From Flavobacteriales bacterium (GTDB lineage: Bacteria; Bacteroidota; Bacteroidia; Flavobacteriales; BACL11): 64,000 nt of DNA. Below the pieces are notes generated by a model that did no database searches, was not told where the DNA came from, and worked only from the letters and a program-made list of their open reading frames with translations. The stretch covers positions 1 through 64,000 of the forward strand of contig PAHP01000005.1 in the NCBI GenBank assembly GCA_002705205.1. Direction: 5' to 3'. Numbering within the stretch: the stretch's first letter is position 1; each line of letters begins with the position of its first letter. The position numbers were made by a program, and so were the translations under genes. Positions 9,998 to 20,973 of the stretch are shown here, piece by piece.

Positions 9998-11144
9998 TTT
10001 TACTTGCAACCTCTTTTGCTTTTTCAACTAACTTAGAACAAGTTTCTGTCCCGTAAGCTAGAGCTACAGCCATTCTTCTATACCTCCTTGTACTTGGCTT
10101 GCCAAATATCTTAAAATCTGTATTATAAAATTTGACAGCTTCTTCTAAACCTGTGAAAGTTGGCCAATTGTTATTTTCTTTTTCAGCAAGGACCACTGCA
10201 GATGCGCCATTCCTTACAAGTGGAATATCCAAAACAGGAATTCCTAGAATAGCACGAGCGTGTAATTCAAATTCAGTAAAATCTTGGGTTCCTGCTAATG
10301 TTACCATCCCTGTGTCGTGTGGTCTTGGTGAGAGTTCAGAAAAATACACTCCATCTTTACCAATAAAAAATTCTACACCCCAAATTCCGCTACCACCCAA
10401 TGCTTTAGTTACTTTTTCAGCCATTTTTTGTGCTGTTTTTAAATAAACATCTTGCATAGCCATAGGCTGCCAGCTTTCTTGGTAATCACCTCTTTCTTGT
10501 CTATGTCCTATCGGAGGACAAAAAAGTGTATTCCCATTATTTTGAGTTAAAGTTAATAATGTTATTTCATAATCAAAATCAATAAAGGCCTCAACGATTA
10601 CTTCCATCAAATCTCCTCTTGAACCTTCTAGTGCATAATCCCATGCTTCTTGTATATCGGACTCTTTCTTTATTACAGATTGTCCCTTTCCAGAAGAAGA
10701 CATAAGTGGCTTTACTACACATGGCATACCAGTAAATTTAACTCCTTTTCTTAGTTCATCATAAGAAGTAGCATATTTGTATTTTACTGTTTTTACTCCT
10801 AAATCAATAGCTGCCAAATCACGAATTGCTTTTCGATTCATAGTAAAGTTTGCAGCCTTTGCTGATGGGATTACTGTATGCCCTTGCTTTTCATAATCGT
10901 AAAATCTTTCAGTACGAATACTCTCAACCTCAGGGACAATAAAATCAGGTCTATGTTTAGCAACAATTCTATCTAATTCTTTCCCATCCAGCATATTTAT
11001 TACTTCAAACTCATGCGCAACTTGCATTGCAGGCGCATCTTTGTAATTATCCACTGCAATTACATATTGCCCTAATCTTTGCATTGCAATCACTACTTCT
11101 TTTCCTAACTCACCCGACCCTAATAATAGTATCTTATTTCTCAT
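9984..11144 (-). CDS. purT: Formate-dependent phosphoribosylglycinamide formyltransferase
   Basis: [47 protein letters not shown]-grasp; start set at ATG 11144, overlapping the upstream stop as TAATG. Confidence 0.95.
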   Translation of the reverse strand: MRNKILLLGSGELGKEVVIAMQRLGQYVIAVDNYKDAPAMQVAHEFEVINMLDGKELDRIVAKHRPDFIVPEVESIRTERFYDYEKQGHTVIPSAKAANFTMNRKAIRDLAAIDLGVKTVKYKYATSYDELRKGVKFTGMPCVVKPLMSSSGKGQSVIKKESDIQEAWDYALEGSRGDLMEVIVEAFIDFDYEITLLTLTQNNGNTLFCPPIGHRQERGDYQESWQPMAMQDVYLKTAQKMAEKVTKALGGSGIWGVEFFIGKDGVYFSELSPRPHDTGMVTLAGTQDFTEFELHARAILGIPVLDIPLVRNGASAVVLAEKENNNWPTFTGLEEAVKFYNTDFKIFGKPSTRRYRRMAVALAYGTETCSKLVEKAKEVASKIKVD

Positions 11145-12043
11145 TATCGCCAAAGGTTTTTTGGATAAACACCATCAGCAATACATTTATTAATCGCAGC
11201 TACTGCCATAGGCTTGTCTTCTTTGTAAGTTACACCAAACCAATTATCATTAGTAGGAATAACACGCACAGCCATTTGTCCACTTACTATCATATCTGTA
11301 ACGATATTAGGGATATAGTACTCAGCAGTTGGATTATTAGTATTAGCCCTTATAAAATTATGTAACCCTTTTTCTAACTTATCAAAAATAGAAGGGTGAA
11401 AGCCCCAATAGTTCATAGATACGCTGGCATTTCTATCAACTGTTCCAAGAGGTTCATTAGCCCCAATATTATAATTTACGACCCCATCTTTTTCAGCAAT
11501 TTTAGTACGCTCAATAACCTCAACTAAATTATTTTTGGCATCAACTTGGCAAACACCTCTATTAACAGTTCCGTGCTCTGACAAAGTATTGTGTAAAGTA
11601 TAACCTACCATTGACATTAACGAGGAGGAGCACTCATTGATTAAAAAATCTGCTATCAATTTAAAAGAGCTTGCTCCATAATAATCATCAGCATTTATAA
11701 CTGCAAAAGGCTCCTTTATTACATCTTTTGCTACCAATACAGCATGCGAAGTTCCCCAAGGTTTTATACGCTCAACAGTTGTAATTCCAGGAATATTTAA
11801 ATTTACTGCTTGGTACACATATTCAATAGCTATTCTCTCAGAAAATTTATCAAACCGAGAACGAAATGCTTCATCAAATTCTCTTCTGATAACAAAAACT
11901 ATTTTGCCAAATCCTGATTTAATTGCATCATATATAGAGTATTCAATTATTGGCTCTTCATTTGGTCCTATCCCATCTATTTGTTTTAATCCGCCATAAC
12001 GGCTTCCCATTCCTGCTGCTAAAATTAATAATGTTGGTTTCAT
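11144..12043 (-). CDS. Nucleotidyltransferase (sugar-phosphate / MobA-like NTP transferase)
   Basis: N-terminal [23 protein letters not shown] nucleotidyltransferase motif. Confidence 0.8.
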   Translation of the reverse strand: MKPTLLILAAGMGSRYGGLKQIDGIGPNEEPIIEYSIYDAIKSGFGKIVFVIRREFDEAFRSRFDKFSERIAIEYVYQAVNLNIPGITTVERIKPWGTSHAVLVAKDVIKEPFAVINADDYYGASSFKLIADFLINECSSSLMSMVGYTLHNTLSEHGTVNRGVCQVDAKNNLVEVIERTKIAEKDGVVNYNIGANEPLGTVDRNASVSMNYWGFHPSIFDKLEKGLHNFIRANTNNPTAEYYIPNIVTDMIVSGQMAVRVIPTNDNWFGVTYKEDKPMAVAAINKCIADGVYPKNLWR

Positions 12044-12048
12044 TTTTC

Positions 12049-12636
12049 TTATAAATCGTTAATAAACATTTTTGCAATATACTTACCTAGTATATCAAAT
12101 TCTATATTCACTACTGTTCCTATTTTAAAAGCATGAAAATTTGTGTGTTCAAAAGTGTAAGGAATTATTGCAACTGAAAAAGAAGTATCCTTAGAATTAA
12201 CAACTGTTAAGCTCACCCCATTTATACATATAGACCCTTTCTCAACTGTAATATTATCTAATTTTTCATGCTTAAAGGTAAGTCTATAAGAGCCCTCTTC
12301 TTCTTCTATATCAGTGCAAATTGCTGTTTGATCCACATGGCCCTGAACCATATGGCCATCAATCCTTGCTCCTATCTTCATACTCCTCTCTAAATTAACT
12401 TTACTCCCAACTTGCAATAAACTTAAATTACTTTTTTTTAAGGTCTCATTGATGGCTGTAACTATATATCCATCATCTTTTATATCTACTACCGTAAGAC
12501 ACACTCCATTATGTGCTATTGATTGATCAATTTTTAATTCATTTGTTATTGCTGATTTTAAAGACAAATGCACATTTTTTCCTTCTTTTTTTAAAGCAAC
12601 AACTTCACCTAATTGTTCTATTATTCCTGTAAACAT
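12049..12636 (-). CDS. ribE: Riboflavin synthase alpha subunit
   Basis: MFTGIIEQLGEV; duplicated lumazine-binding repeats (NGVCLTV, NGVSLTVV); RIDGHMVQGHVD. Confidence 0.95.
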   Translation of the reverse strand: MFTGIIEQLGEVVALKKEGKNVHLSLKSAITNELKIDQSIAHNGVCLTVVDIKDDGYIVTAINETLKKSNLSLLQVGSKVNLERSMKIGARIDGHMVQGHVDQTAICTDIEEEEGSYRLTFKHEKLDNITVEKGSICINGVSLTVVNSKDTSFSVAIIPYTFEHTNFHAFKIGTVVNIEFDILGKYIAKMFINDL

Positions 12637-12637
12637 T

Positions 12638-13759
12638 TTAATAATTTATTATTTGCTCTACCATTGCTGGCATTTTTCTTTCTTGGTATAATTGATTCCT
12701 AAGTTGAGGTACGAAACCAGCTTCTTTTATACAATTTTGTATGCTATTAGCAGTGAACCTATGTGGTGCCCCAGCAACTGAAACTACATTTTCCTCAATC
12801 ATGATAGAGCCCATATCGTTAGCTCCTCCATGCAATGTAAGTTGAGCAGTATCTGCCCCAACTGTCAGCCAAGATGTTTGTATATTTTTAATATTTGGAA
12901 GCATTATTCTGCAAATAGCTACCATTCTCAAATATTCATCAGCTGTTACATTATTCTTAATGCCTTTTACTCTTTTCAGTAGCGTACCATCATCCATAAA
13001 CGGCCAAGCAATAAATGCTAAAAATCCATTCTCACCATTAGGTTTATCTGATTGAACCTGTCGTATTCTTACCAAATGATCAAAACGTTCTTCTATAGTT
13101 TCAATGTGCCCAAACATCATCGTTGCTGATGTTGTAAGTCCAATTTGATGAGCCGTCTTCATTATGTTTAACCATTCCTGTCCTGTGCATTTACCTTTAG
13201 AGATAAGTCTTCTTACTCTATCACTCAAAATTTCTGCTCCAGCACCTGGCATACTATCCATTCCGGCTTCTTTAAGTGCAGTAAGAGCTTCAACGTGAGT
13301 ATATCCTCCGATTTTACAGATATGCGCTACTTCTGGCGGTCCTAGTGCATGTAGCCTTATATTAGGAAATAATCTTTTTAATTCCATAAAGAGATTAGTA
13401 TAATATTCTAATCCTAAATCAGGGTTATGTCCCCCTTGCAATAACAATTGATCGCCACCATATTTAATAGTTTCAGCAATTTTTGTTTTATATGTTTCAA
13501 TATCTGTAACATATACTTCTTCATGATTAGGGTGTCGGAAAAAGTTACAAAACTTACAATTTGCAGTACATGCATTTGTAGTGTTAACATTTCTATCTAT
13601 TTGCCAAGTAATTTTACTGCCAGGAACTTGCATTTTCTTAAGTTCATTTGCAACAAACATAAGTTCGGCAGTTGGAATATTTTCAAATAAAAACTGGCCC
13701 TCTTCTGCAGATAAAAATTCTTTTTTTAATGCTCTAGCCAGCAATTGCTTACTATCCAT
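12638..13759 (-). CDS. mqnC: Cyclic dehypoxanthinyl futalosine synthase (radical SAM, menaquinone biosynthesis)
   Basis: NTTNACTANCKFCNFFR radical-SAM CxxxCxxC; GGDQLLLQGGHNPDLGLEYY; SMPGAGAEILSDRVR. Confidence 0.88.
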   Translation of the reverse strand: MDSKQLLARALKKEFLSAEEGQFLFENIPTAELMFVANELKKMQVPGSKITWQIDRNVNTTNACTANCKFCNFFRHPNHEEVYVTDIETYKTKIAETIKYGGDQLLLQGGHNPDLGLEYYTNLFMELKRLFPNIRLHALGPPEVAHICKIGGYTHVEALTALKEAGMDSMPGAGAEILSDRVRRLISKGKCTGQEWLNIMKTAHQIGLTTSATMMFGHIETIEERFDHLVRIRQVQSDKPNGENGFLAFIAWPFMDDGTLLKRVKGIKNNVTADEYLRMVAICRIMLPNIKNIQTSWLTVGADTAQLTLHGGANDMGSIMIEENVVSVAGAPHRFTANSIQNCIKEAGFVPQLRNQLYQERKMPAMVEQIINY

Positions 13760-13796
13760 AAATTTACTTAGTTTTGTTCAAAATTACAAATTTTAT

Positions 13797-15215
13797 ATGA
13801 AGACTCTGATCAAAAAGAAAATAACAATCTCTGATAAAGATAATTTAATCCTTTTATGTGATAAAAAAAGTAAATTATCTGACTTTAATCTATCTAAACA
13901 AGAATTAGAATACATTAAAAAAGAGCAAAAAGACAACAAAGAAATTATTGCTATTAATCAATATAGTAGACACATTTTTATAATTCTTCCCAAGAAAGAA
14001 AAAGACCCCAATAAACATGCAGAAAATTGCAGATTAATTGGAGATATTTTAGCGGGGAAACTAAAGGATATGAAATCATCTTTAATTATTGATGTAAAAG
14101 AAAATCAAACTGAAGCTATGCAAATTGCTGAGGGAATGGCACTATCAAATTATACTTTTATAAAACACAAAGCAGAAGGAAATGCTAACAAATTGGAGAC
14201 AATTTATATGTGTAAGAATTCTAACAAGAAGAACTTAACTGAATTGCAAAATATTGTTGATGCGGTTTATTTAACCAGAGATCTAATTAATGAACCCTTC
14301 TCACATCTTACGGCAAAAGATTTAGCAACTGCTGCAATAAAATCAGGGAAGAAATATGGTATTAAAACTACTGTCTTTAATAAAAAGAAAATTGAATCTT
14401 TAAAAATGGGGGGTCTATTAGCTGTCAATAAAGGAAGTATTGACGAGCCAACTTTCACAATAATGGAATGGAACCCTAGCAAGGCAAAGAATAAAAATCC
14501 TATTGTTTTAGTTGGAAAAGGAATTGTATATGACACAGGAGGGTTAAGTTTAAAACCAACTGCAAACTCTATGGATTTAATGAAAATTGACATGGGAGGA
14601 GCCGGCACTGTAATTGGCGCTATGCAAGCAATCGCATCTAATAATTTGCCATATCACGTTATAGGGTTAGCTCCGGCTACAGATAATAGACCTTCAGGAA
14701 ATGCTTATGCCCCTGGAGATGTAATTACAATGCATGACGGCACTACTGTTGAAGTATTAAATACTGACGCTGAAGGTAGGCTTATCCTTGCTGACGCTCT
14801 TAGTTTTGCAAAAAAATATAACCCAGAGTTAGTAATTGATTTAGCAACGCTAACAGGAGCTGCTGTAGCTGCAATTGGACATTATGGCTTTGTAAGCATG
14901 CATGATGGCGCAATAAAAGATCATGCAAAACTTAAAGAAATAGGCGATAAAGTACATGAAAGATTAGCTGAATTTCCTTTTTGGTCAGATTATGATGAGT
15001 TAATAAAATCTGATATTGCTGATATTAAAAATCTAGGAGGCCCTTATGGAGGGGCAATCACTGCAGGTAAATTTTTAGCTCATTTTGCGGACTATCCATT
15101 TATTCATATTGATTTACCAGGAGTATACTCAAAATCAAAATATGGATACAGAGGGAAAGGAGCTACAGGGATGGGAGTTAGATTATTATACCAATTCATT
15201 AAAAATAAAGTATAA
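13797..15215 (+). CDS. Leucyl aminopeptidase family (M17)
   Basis: NTDAEGRLILADAL and KIDMGGAGTV M17 signatures; start set at ATG 13797 (MKTLIKKK) because the 5' extension is antisense to mqnC. Confidence 0.93.
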   Translation: MKTLIKKKITISDKDNLILLCDKKSKLSDFNLSKQELEYIKKEQKDNKEIIAINQYSRHIFIILPKKEKDPNKHAENCRLIGDILAGKLKDMKSSLIIDVKENQTEAMQIAEGMALSNYTFIKHKAEGNANKLETIYMCKNSNKKNLTELQNIVDAVYLTRDLINEPFSHLTAKDLATAAIKSGKKYGIKTTVFNKKKIESLKMGGLLAVNKGSIDEPTFTIMEWNPSKAKNKNPIVLVGKGIVYDTGGLSLKPTANSMDLMKIDMGGAGTVIGAMQAIASNNLPYHVIGLAPATDNRPSGNAYAPGDVITMHDGTTVEVLNTDAEGRLILADALSFAKKYNPELVIDLATLTGAAVAAIGHYGFVSMHDGAIKDHAKLKEIGDKVHERLAEFPFWSDYDELIKSDIADIKNLGGPYGGAITAGKFLAHFADYPFIHIDLPGVYSKSKYGYRGKGATGMGVRLLYQFIKNKV

Positions 15216-16240
15216 TGTCAAAAATTAAGGTTGGTATTTCAATAGGAGATTTAAACGGGATTGGTTTAGAAATCATTATTAAAACTTTTAAAGATAGCAG
15301 AATGATGGAGTTCTGTACTCCAATAGTATTTGGGGGAACAAAAGTAGCTTCTAAGCATAGAAAAGCAATTGAGATGCAAGATTTTAATTTTAATATTATT
15401 CAAAGTGTAGAAGATGCGAATCCTAAAAAAGCAAATATGATAAATCTTTGGGATGATGATATTGAGATAAAATTTGGAGAAGCAACTTCTAAATCAGGTG
15501 AATTAGCTTTTGCGTCTATGAAAGAAGCTTCAAATGCCTTAAAGAATAAAGATATTGATGTATTGGTGACAGCGCCTATAAATAAAGCATCTATTCAAGA
15601 GAGAGTAAGTACCTTTATTGGGCATACTGAATTTTTGTCAGGGAATTTTGAAGGAGAGGCTTTAATGATAATGGTAAGTGAAATCATGAAAATTGCTTTT
15701 GTTACTGGGCATGTGCCATTATCAGAAATAAAAAAATCAATAACTATTAACAATATTATTAAAAAAAGCCGTCAACTAAATACCTCCTTAATAGAAGATT
15801 TTGGTGTCAGAAAACCAAAAATTGCTATTCTTGGATTAAATCCGCATGCAGGAGAAGAAGGATTATTAGGGAATGAAGAAAATGAAAGTATTATTCCTGC
15901 AATTAAGAAATTAAAAGAAAGCGGAGTGCTAGCATTTGGACCCTACCCTGCAGACAGTTTCTTTACGAATAAGAATCTTCAGAAATTTGATGGAATTTTA
16001 TCAATGTATCACGATCAAGGCCTAACTGCTTTTAAAACATTATCTTTTTCTGATGGTATAAATTATACCGCAGGACTAAAAATTATAAGAACATCCCCTG
16101 TACATGGAACCGCTTACGAAATTGCTGGAAAAGGCATTGCTAATGAACAATCTTTTAGGGAAGCTGTTTTCTTAGCTTGTAATATTCATAAAAAAAGAAA
16201 AGAATATATTGAGCTAAATACTAATCCTCTATCTATATAA
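15215..16240 (+). CDS. pdxA: 4-hydroxythreonine-4-phosphate dehydrogenase
   Basis: VGISIGDLNGIGLEIIIKTF; VLVTAPINKASI; LGLNPHAGEEGLLGNEE; MYHDQGLTAFKTLSF. Confidence 0.95.
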   Translation: MSKIKVGISIGDLNGIGLEIIIKTFKDSRMMEFCTPIVFGGTKVASKHRKAIEMQDFNFNIIQSVEDANPKKANMINLWDDDIEIKFGEATSKSGELAFASMKEASNALKNKDIDVLVTAPINKASIQERVSTFIGHTEFLSGNFEGEALMIMVSEIMKIAFVTGHVPLSEIKKSITINNIIKKSRQLNTSLIEDFGVRKPKIAILGLNPHAGEEGLLGNEENESIIPAIKKLKESGVLAFGPYPADSFFTNKNLQKFDGILSMYHDQGLTAFKTLSFSDGINYTAGLKIIRTSPVHGTAYEIAGKGIANEQSFREAVFLACNIHKKRKEYIELNTNPLSI

Positions 16241-16281
16241 GCAACATATAGATGCTAAGTCTTTAGGTATAAATAAATTTG

Positions 16282-16289
16282 TATCTTTG
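16282..16289 (+). promoter_or_regulatory. Putative Bacteroidota -7 element TATCTTTG upstream of DUF177-rpmF-plsX-fabH
   Basis: Exact TAnnTTTG in the short intergenic region, 21 nt before ATG 16311. Confidence 0.6.
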
Positions 16290-16310
16290 CGCGCCTTTTA
16301 ATTCAAGAGC

Positions 16311-16829
16311 ATGAGTGATTTTAAGATTAATCTAGGAGCGATTACTAATGGAAGCAGTCTATTCTCATTTGAAATAAAGGATACGTTCTTTGAAGCTTAT
16401 ACATTTTCGGAAGTACGCAATGCAGATATTACTGCAACTGCTTTGCTAGAGAAAAATAGTAAAAAATTAGAGCTTAACTTAAGTATTGATGGCCAAATAC
16501 ATAAATTACTTTGTGATATATGTGCTGAGGAGTTATCAATAGATATTTCAGCTGAGACCAAAGTAATTATTCAAAAAACCAATGATGATTTAATCTCTAC
16601 AGATGAAATATTTTATGTAAAAATAAATGAGAACTCTATTGATTTAAAACAACTAATTTTCGAATTAATTGTCCTAAATATTCCAAAAAAAAGACAGCAT
16701 ACTTTAAATAATAAAAGAAATAGTATATGCAATAAAGAAATGATCAATTTAGTAAACAAGTACACTAAGAAAAAAGAAAATACATCTGACGATATGTGGG
16801 ATGCATTAAAAGATTTAAATTTAAAATAG
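16311..16829 (+). CDS. DUF177 (YceD-like) protein
   Basis: [17 protein letters not shown] near the middle; directly upstream of rpmF (typical synteny). Confidence 0.8.
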   Translation: MSDFKINLGAITNGSSLFSFEIKDTFFEAYTFSEVRNADITATALLEKNSKKLELNLSIDGQIHKLLCDICAEELSIDISAETKVIIQKTNDDLISTDEIFYVKINENSIDLKQLIFELIVLNIPKKRQHTLNNKRNSICNKEMINLVNKYTKKKENTSDDMWDALKDLNLK

Positions 16830-16842
16830 TAAACAAAACAGA

Positions 16843-17031
16843 ATGGCACATCCAAAAAGAAAAATCTCTAAAACTAGAAGAGACAAGAGAAGAACTCACT
16901 ATAAAGCGAGTACGCAGACAATTAAAATCTGTCAAGAAACTGGAGAATCTCATTTATATCATCATGCTCATGAGCATGAAGGGAAACTCTACTATAGAGG
17001 GAAATTAGTTTCTTCGAATGCCCCTAAATAG
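16843..17031 (+). CDS. rpmF: 50S ribosomal protein L32
   Basis: [22 protein letters not shown]...[27 protein letters not shown]. Confidence 0.95.
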   Translation: MAHPKRKISKTRRDKRRTHYKASTQTIKICQETGESHLYHHAHEHEGKLYYRGKLVSSNAPK

Positions 17032-17071
17032 ATTTTTGTAGCTTTACACCTATTAAAGCTTCAGCCTATTT

Positions 17072-18010
17072 ATGAGAATCGGTATAGATATTATGGGAGG
17101 AGATTATGCTCCTAAGAAAACAATTCATGGAGCAATTCTTGCCTTAAAGGAAACCCCAAAAGATGTCAAAATAGTTCTGTTTGGGGAAAAGACTGAAATT
17201 CTTAACGAACTAAAAAAACATAATTGCAGCCCAAATAATTTTGAGATAATTGATTGTTCTCAGGTTATTACTATGGAAGAAAATCCAACAAAAGCATTTA
17301 GATCTAAAGCTGACTCATCAATTGCTAAAGGTTTTATAGCATTATCAGAAGGGAAAATTGATGGCTTTGCTTCAGCAGGAAATACAGGCGCTATGTTTGT
17401 TGGTGGATTCTACTCAGTAAAAGCTATTGCAGGCATTATACGGCCTGCAATTTCTACTTTAATGCCTAGAGAGGATGGAGGTGTAACAGTGTTGCTTGAT
17501 GTTGGAGCAAATGCAGACTGCAAACCTGATATTTTATATCAATTTGGTATTTTAGGGTCATTATTTTCGGAACATATTTGTAACGTCAAAAAACCAAAAG
17601 TTGGCTTATTAAACCTTGGGAAAGAGAAATCCAAAGGCAATATGCTTACTCAAGCAGCTTATTCTATGATGTTAAATAATCCAGACTATAACTTTGTCGG
17701 AAATATCGAAGGAACAGATATATTTGACTCCGACATAGATGTAATCGTTTGTGATGGATTTACAGGTAATATTGTTCTGAAGGAGGCTGAAGGTATTTTT
17801 AAACTAATGAGCAAAAGAGGGCTCTTAGATGAGTATTTTAAGAGATTTAATTACGAAAATTATGGGGGAACTCCTATTCTAGGACTAAATAAGACTGTTA
17901 TAATTGGGCATGGTATTTCTAATGAGATTGCAATAAAGAATATGATTATACTTACAAAGGAGATTGTAGAGACAGACTTAGCAAGTAAAATAAAAATGAA
18001 TATTACATGA
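17072..18010 (+). CDS. plsX: Phosphate acyltransferase
   Basis: MRIGIDIMGGDYAPKKTIHGAILAL; SAGNTGAMFVGG; DGFTGNIVLKEAEG. Confidence 0.95.
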   Translation: MRIGIDIMGGDYAPKKTIHGAILALKETPKDVKIVLFGEKTEILNELKKHNCSPNNFEIIDCSQVITMEENPTKAFRSKADSSIAKGFIALSEGKIDGFASAGNTGAMFVGGFYSVKAIAGIIRPAISTLMPREDGGVTVLLDVGANADCKPDILYQFGILGSLFSEHICNVKKPKVGLLNLGKEKSKGNMLTQAAYSMMLNNPDYNFVGNIEGTDIFDSDIDVIVCDGFTGNIVLKEAEGIFKLMSKRGLLDEYFKRFNYENYGGTPILGLNKTVIIGHGISNEIAIKNMIILTKEIVETDLASKIKMNIT

Positions 18011-19008
18011 AGAAAAATACAGCAGCAATAACTGGTGTTCAAGGATACGTCCCAGATTATATTCTAACTAATCAAGAGTTAGAAACAATGGTTGACACAA
18101 ATGATGAGTGGATTACCAGTAGAACTGGTATTAAGGAGAGACGTATTTTAAAAGCTGAAGGCAAAGCAACTTCTGACATGGCAGCTGAGGCTGTTAGAGG
18201 TCTGTTAGAAAAAACAAACACAAATGCTGATGAAATTGATTTAATTATTTGCGCTACAAGTACTCCTGACATGATGGTAGCTTCAACAGCTTGTATTGTG
18301 GGCGATAAAGTGGGGGCAAAGAATGCATTTGGATATGATTTAATGGCGGCATGCTCAGGTTTTTTATACGCTCTATCAACTGGATCAAAATTTATTGAGA
18401 CTGGTACTTATAAAAAAATTATAATAATAGGCGTTGATATGATGTCTTCAATAATTGACTATACCGATAGATCTACTTGTATTATATTTGGAGATGGAGC
18501 TGGAGCTGTAATGTTAGAGCCCGACACAGAAGGTTATGGAGTGCAAGATGCAATATTAAAAAGTGATGGGTCTGGAAGAGAATATTTACACATAAAAGCA
18601 GGGGGATCGTTAAGTCCTTCAACTCATAAAACAGTAGATGCTAGAGAGCATTATGTTTTTCAAGACGGTCAGCCAGTATTTAAAGCTGCTGTAAAGAATA
18701 TGGCTGATGTTTCTGCTGAAATAATGGAAAGAAACTGTTTGACATCTGATGATGTTTCTTGGTTAGTCCCTCATCAAGCAAATAAAAGAATTATTAATGC
18801 TACAGCAAAAAGAATGGGGCTTGGCGAAGAAAGAGTTATGTTAAATATCCAAAAATACGGCAACACAACAGCTGGGACAATCCCATTATGCCTATGGGAT
18901 TACGAGAATCAACTTAATAAAGGAGACAATATTATACTTGCTGCATTTGGAGGAGGATTTACTTGGGGGTCAATTTATTTAAAATGGGCTTACAACTCAA
19001 AGAAATAA
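18007..19008 (+). CDS. fabH: 3-oxoacyl-ACP synthase III
   Basis: TSRTGIKERRI; DLMAACSGFLYAL (active-site Cys); VPHQANKRIINATAKRMGL; GNTTAGTIPLCL. Confidence 0.95.
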   Translation: MKKNTAAITGVQGYVPDYILTNQELETMVDTNDEWITSRTGIKERRILKAEGKATSDMAAEAVRGLLEKTNTNADEIDLIICATSTPDMMVASTACIVGDKVGAKNAFGYDLMAACSGFLYALSTGSKFIETGTYKKIIIIGVDMMSSIIDYTDRSTCIIFGDGAGAVMLEPDTEGYGVQDAILKSDGSGREYLHIKAGGSLSPSTHKTVDAREHYVFQDGQPVFKAAVKNMADVSAEIMERNCLTSDDVSWLVPHQANKRIINATAKRMGLGEERVMLNIQKYGNTTAGTIPLCLWDYENQLNKGDNIILAAFGGGFTWGSIYLKWAYNSKK

Positions 19009-19040
19009 CTATTTTTGCATCATAAATAAAACGTAACTAC

Positions 19041-19556
19041 ATGAATCTAAAAGACATTCAAGAATTAATAAAGTTTGTTGCTAAATCAGGTGCAACAGAA
19101 GTAGATCTAGAAATTGATAATGTAAAAATATCAATCAAATCACCACCTAAAAAAAGAAGAGGTGAAGTTGATGAGGTAACTACAATTATTCAACAACAGG
19201 CTCCTCCTCAGGTAGTAGCCACACCTACTCAGCCAATACCCCCCCCATTAGCGCCAGAAACAGAAAATTCTGTCGTAAATACTAATTCAGATAACTCGTC
19301 AACTGATGAAGAAAACTATATTACAATTAAAGCATCAATGATTGGGACATTTTATCGTTCATCATCTCCTGAAAAACCTCCATTTATCAATGTTGGAGAT
19401 ACAATAAAGGAAGGGGACACGCTTTGCATTATTGAAGCAATGAAATTATTCAATGAAATTGAGTCAGAATTTTCAGGAAAAATAATAAAAGTATTGGTAG
19501 ATGATTCAACTCCTATTGAGTTTGACCAACCATTATTCTTAATAGATCCTTCATAA
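19041..19556 (+). CDS. accB: Acetyl-CoA carboxylase biotin carboxyl carrier protein
   Basis: Pro-rich linker and biotinylation motif IIEAMKLFNEIES. Confidence 0.95.
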   Translation: MNLKDIQELIKFVAKSGATEVDLEIDNVKISIKSPPKKRRGEVDEVTTIIQQQAPPQVVATPTQPIPPPLAPETENSVVNTNSDNSSTDEENYITIKASMIGTFYRSSSPEKPPFINVGDTIKEGDTLCIIEAMKLFNEIESEFSGKIIKVLVDDSTPIEFDQPLFLIDPS

Positions 19557-19577
19557 TTTCAAAATTTATTACTTACT

Positions 19578-20915
19578 ATGTTTAAGAAAATTTTAATTGC
19601 AAATAGAGGCGAAATTGCTCTAAGGATTATTCGTACTTGTAAAGAAATGGGGATAAAGACAGTCGCTGTCTACTCAAAAGCTGATGCCGATAGTTTACAT
19701 GTAAGATTTGCTGATGAAGCAGTTTGTATTGGGCCTGCTGAAAGTTCAGAATCTTACCTTAAGATTCCTAATATTATTGCTGCTGCAGAAATTACAAATG
19801 CTGACGCAATACATCCTGGATACGGGTTTCTTGCTGAAAATGCACACTTCTCAAAAATCTGTAGTGAAAATGATATTAAATTTATTGGAGCCTCACCAAA
19901 AATGATTGACAGAATGGGGGATAAAGCTGCTGCAAAAAAAACAATGCAAAAAGCAGGCGTCCCTACAATACCTGGTTCTGATGGGTTAATAAAAGACTTT
20001 AAAGAATGTAAAAAACTGGCTGCAGATTTAGTTGGATATCCAGTAATGCTTAAAGCAACAGCGGGAGGTGGCGGTAAAGGTATGCGTTTAGTTTGGGAGG
20101 AAAGTAACCTTGAAGAGGCATGGAATAGTGCAAGACAAGAAGCTAAAGCAGCTTTTGGAAATGATGGAATGTATATGGAAAAGTTTATTCAGGATCCTAG
20201 GCATATTGAAATTCAGATAATTGGAGATTGCAACGGGAAAGCTGCCCATTTATCAGAAAGGGATTGCTCTATACAAAGAAGGCATCAAAAATTAGCTGAA
20301 GAAACTCCCTCTCCGTTTATGACTAAAAAATTAAGAAAAGAAATGGGAGAGGCTGCTATTTTAGCAGCAGAGGCTGTTAAGTACGAGGGTGTTGGTACAG
20401 TTGAATTCCTTGTTGATAAAAACAGAGATTTCTACTTTATGGAGATGAATACACGTATTCAAGTTGAACATCCAATCACTGAAGAAGTAGTAGATTATGA
20501 TTTGATCCGTGAGCAAATAAAAGTAGCGGCGGGCGTTAAAATATCAGGGAAAAATTATACCCCCCAATTGCATGCTATTGAATGCAGAATAAATGCAGAA
20601 GATCCTGAGAAGGATTTTAGGCCTTGTCCTGGTATGATTACTAATTTTCATGCTCCAGGAGGCCATGGGATAAGAATAGACACCCATGTTTATGCAAACT
20701 ACATGATTCCTCCATTTTATGACTCAATGATTGCTAAAGTAATTACTGTTGCCCAGACAAGAGAAGAAGCCATTGGAAAAATGGAAAGAGCATTAGATGA
20801 ATTTATTATCGAAGGGATCAAAACAACCATCCCATTTCATCAAAAGCTTATGAAAAATGAAGATTTCCGAAAAGGAAATTATACAACTAAATTCATGGAA
20901 ACATTTGAAATGTAA
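19578..20915 (+). CDS. accC: Acetyl-CoA carboxylase, biotin carboxylase subunit
   Basis: [66 protein letters not shown]. Confidence 0.97.
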   Translation: MFKKILIANRGEIALRIIRTCKEMGIKTVAVYSKADADSLHVRFADEAVCIGPAESSESYLKIPNIIAAAEITNADAIHPGYGFLAENAHFSKICSENDIKFIGASPKMIDRMGDKAAAKKTMQKAGVPTIPGSDGLIKDFKECKKLAADLVGYPVMLKATAGGGGKGMRLVWEESNLEEAWNSARQEAKAAFGNDGMYMEKFIQDPRHIEIQIIGDCNGKAAHLSERDCSIQRRHQKLAEETPSPFMTKKLRKEMGEAAILAAEAVKYEGVGTVEFLVDKNRDFYFMEMNTRIQVEHPITEEVVDYDLIREQIKVAAGVKISGKNYTPQLHAIECRINAEDPEKDFRPCPGMITNFHAPGGHGIRIDTHVYANYMIPPFYDSMIAKVITVAQTREEAIGKMERALDEFIIEGIKTTIPFHQKLMKNEDFRKGNYTTKFMETFEM

Positions 20916-20916
20916 A

Positions 20917-20959
20917 ATAAAAGAGGGCGCTTAAAGCGATGCTTTTATTAGCTCTTTTT
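20917..20959 (+). terminator. Imperfect hairpin followed by T-run after accC
   Basis: AATAAAAG (20917-20924) pairs with CTTTTATT (20942-20949), with inner CGCT/AGCG, followed by CTCTTTTTT. Confidence 0.45.
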
Positions 20960-20973
20960 TATACATTTAACGC

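Noticed and set aside
10132-10446. 104-aa plus-strand ORF
   Set aside because: Entirely antisense to purT, no recognisable features.
11027-11365. 112-aa plus-strand ORF
   Set aside because: Antisense to purT and the nucleotidyltransferase gene; composition typical of an antisense shadow.
14267-14608. 113-aa minus-strand ORF
   Set aside because: Antisense to the conserved M17 aminopeptidase.
16613-17008. Several short ORFs around rpmF (16613-16855, 16765-16953, 16796-17008)
   Set aside because: Alternate frames or antisense of DUF177 and rpmF, both of which have clear family motifs.
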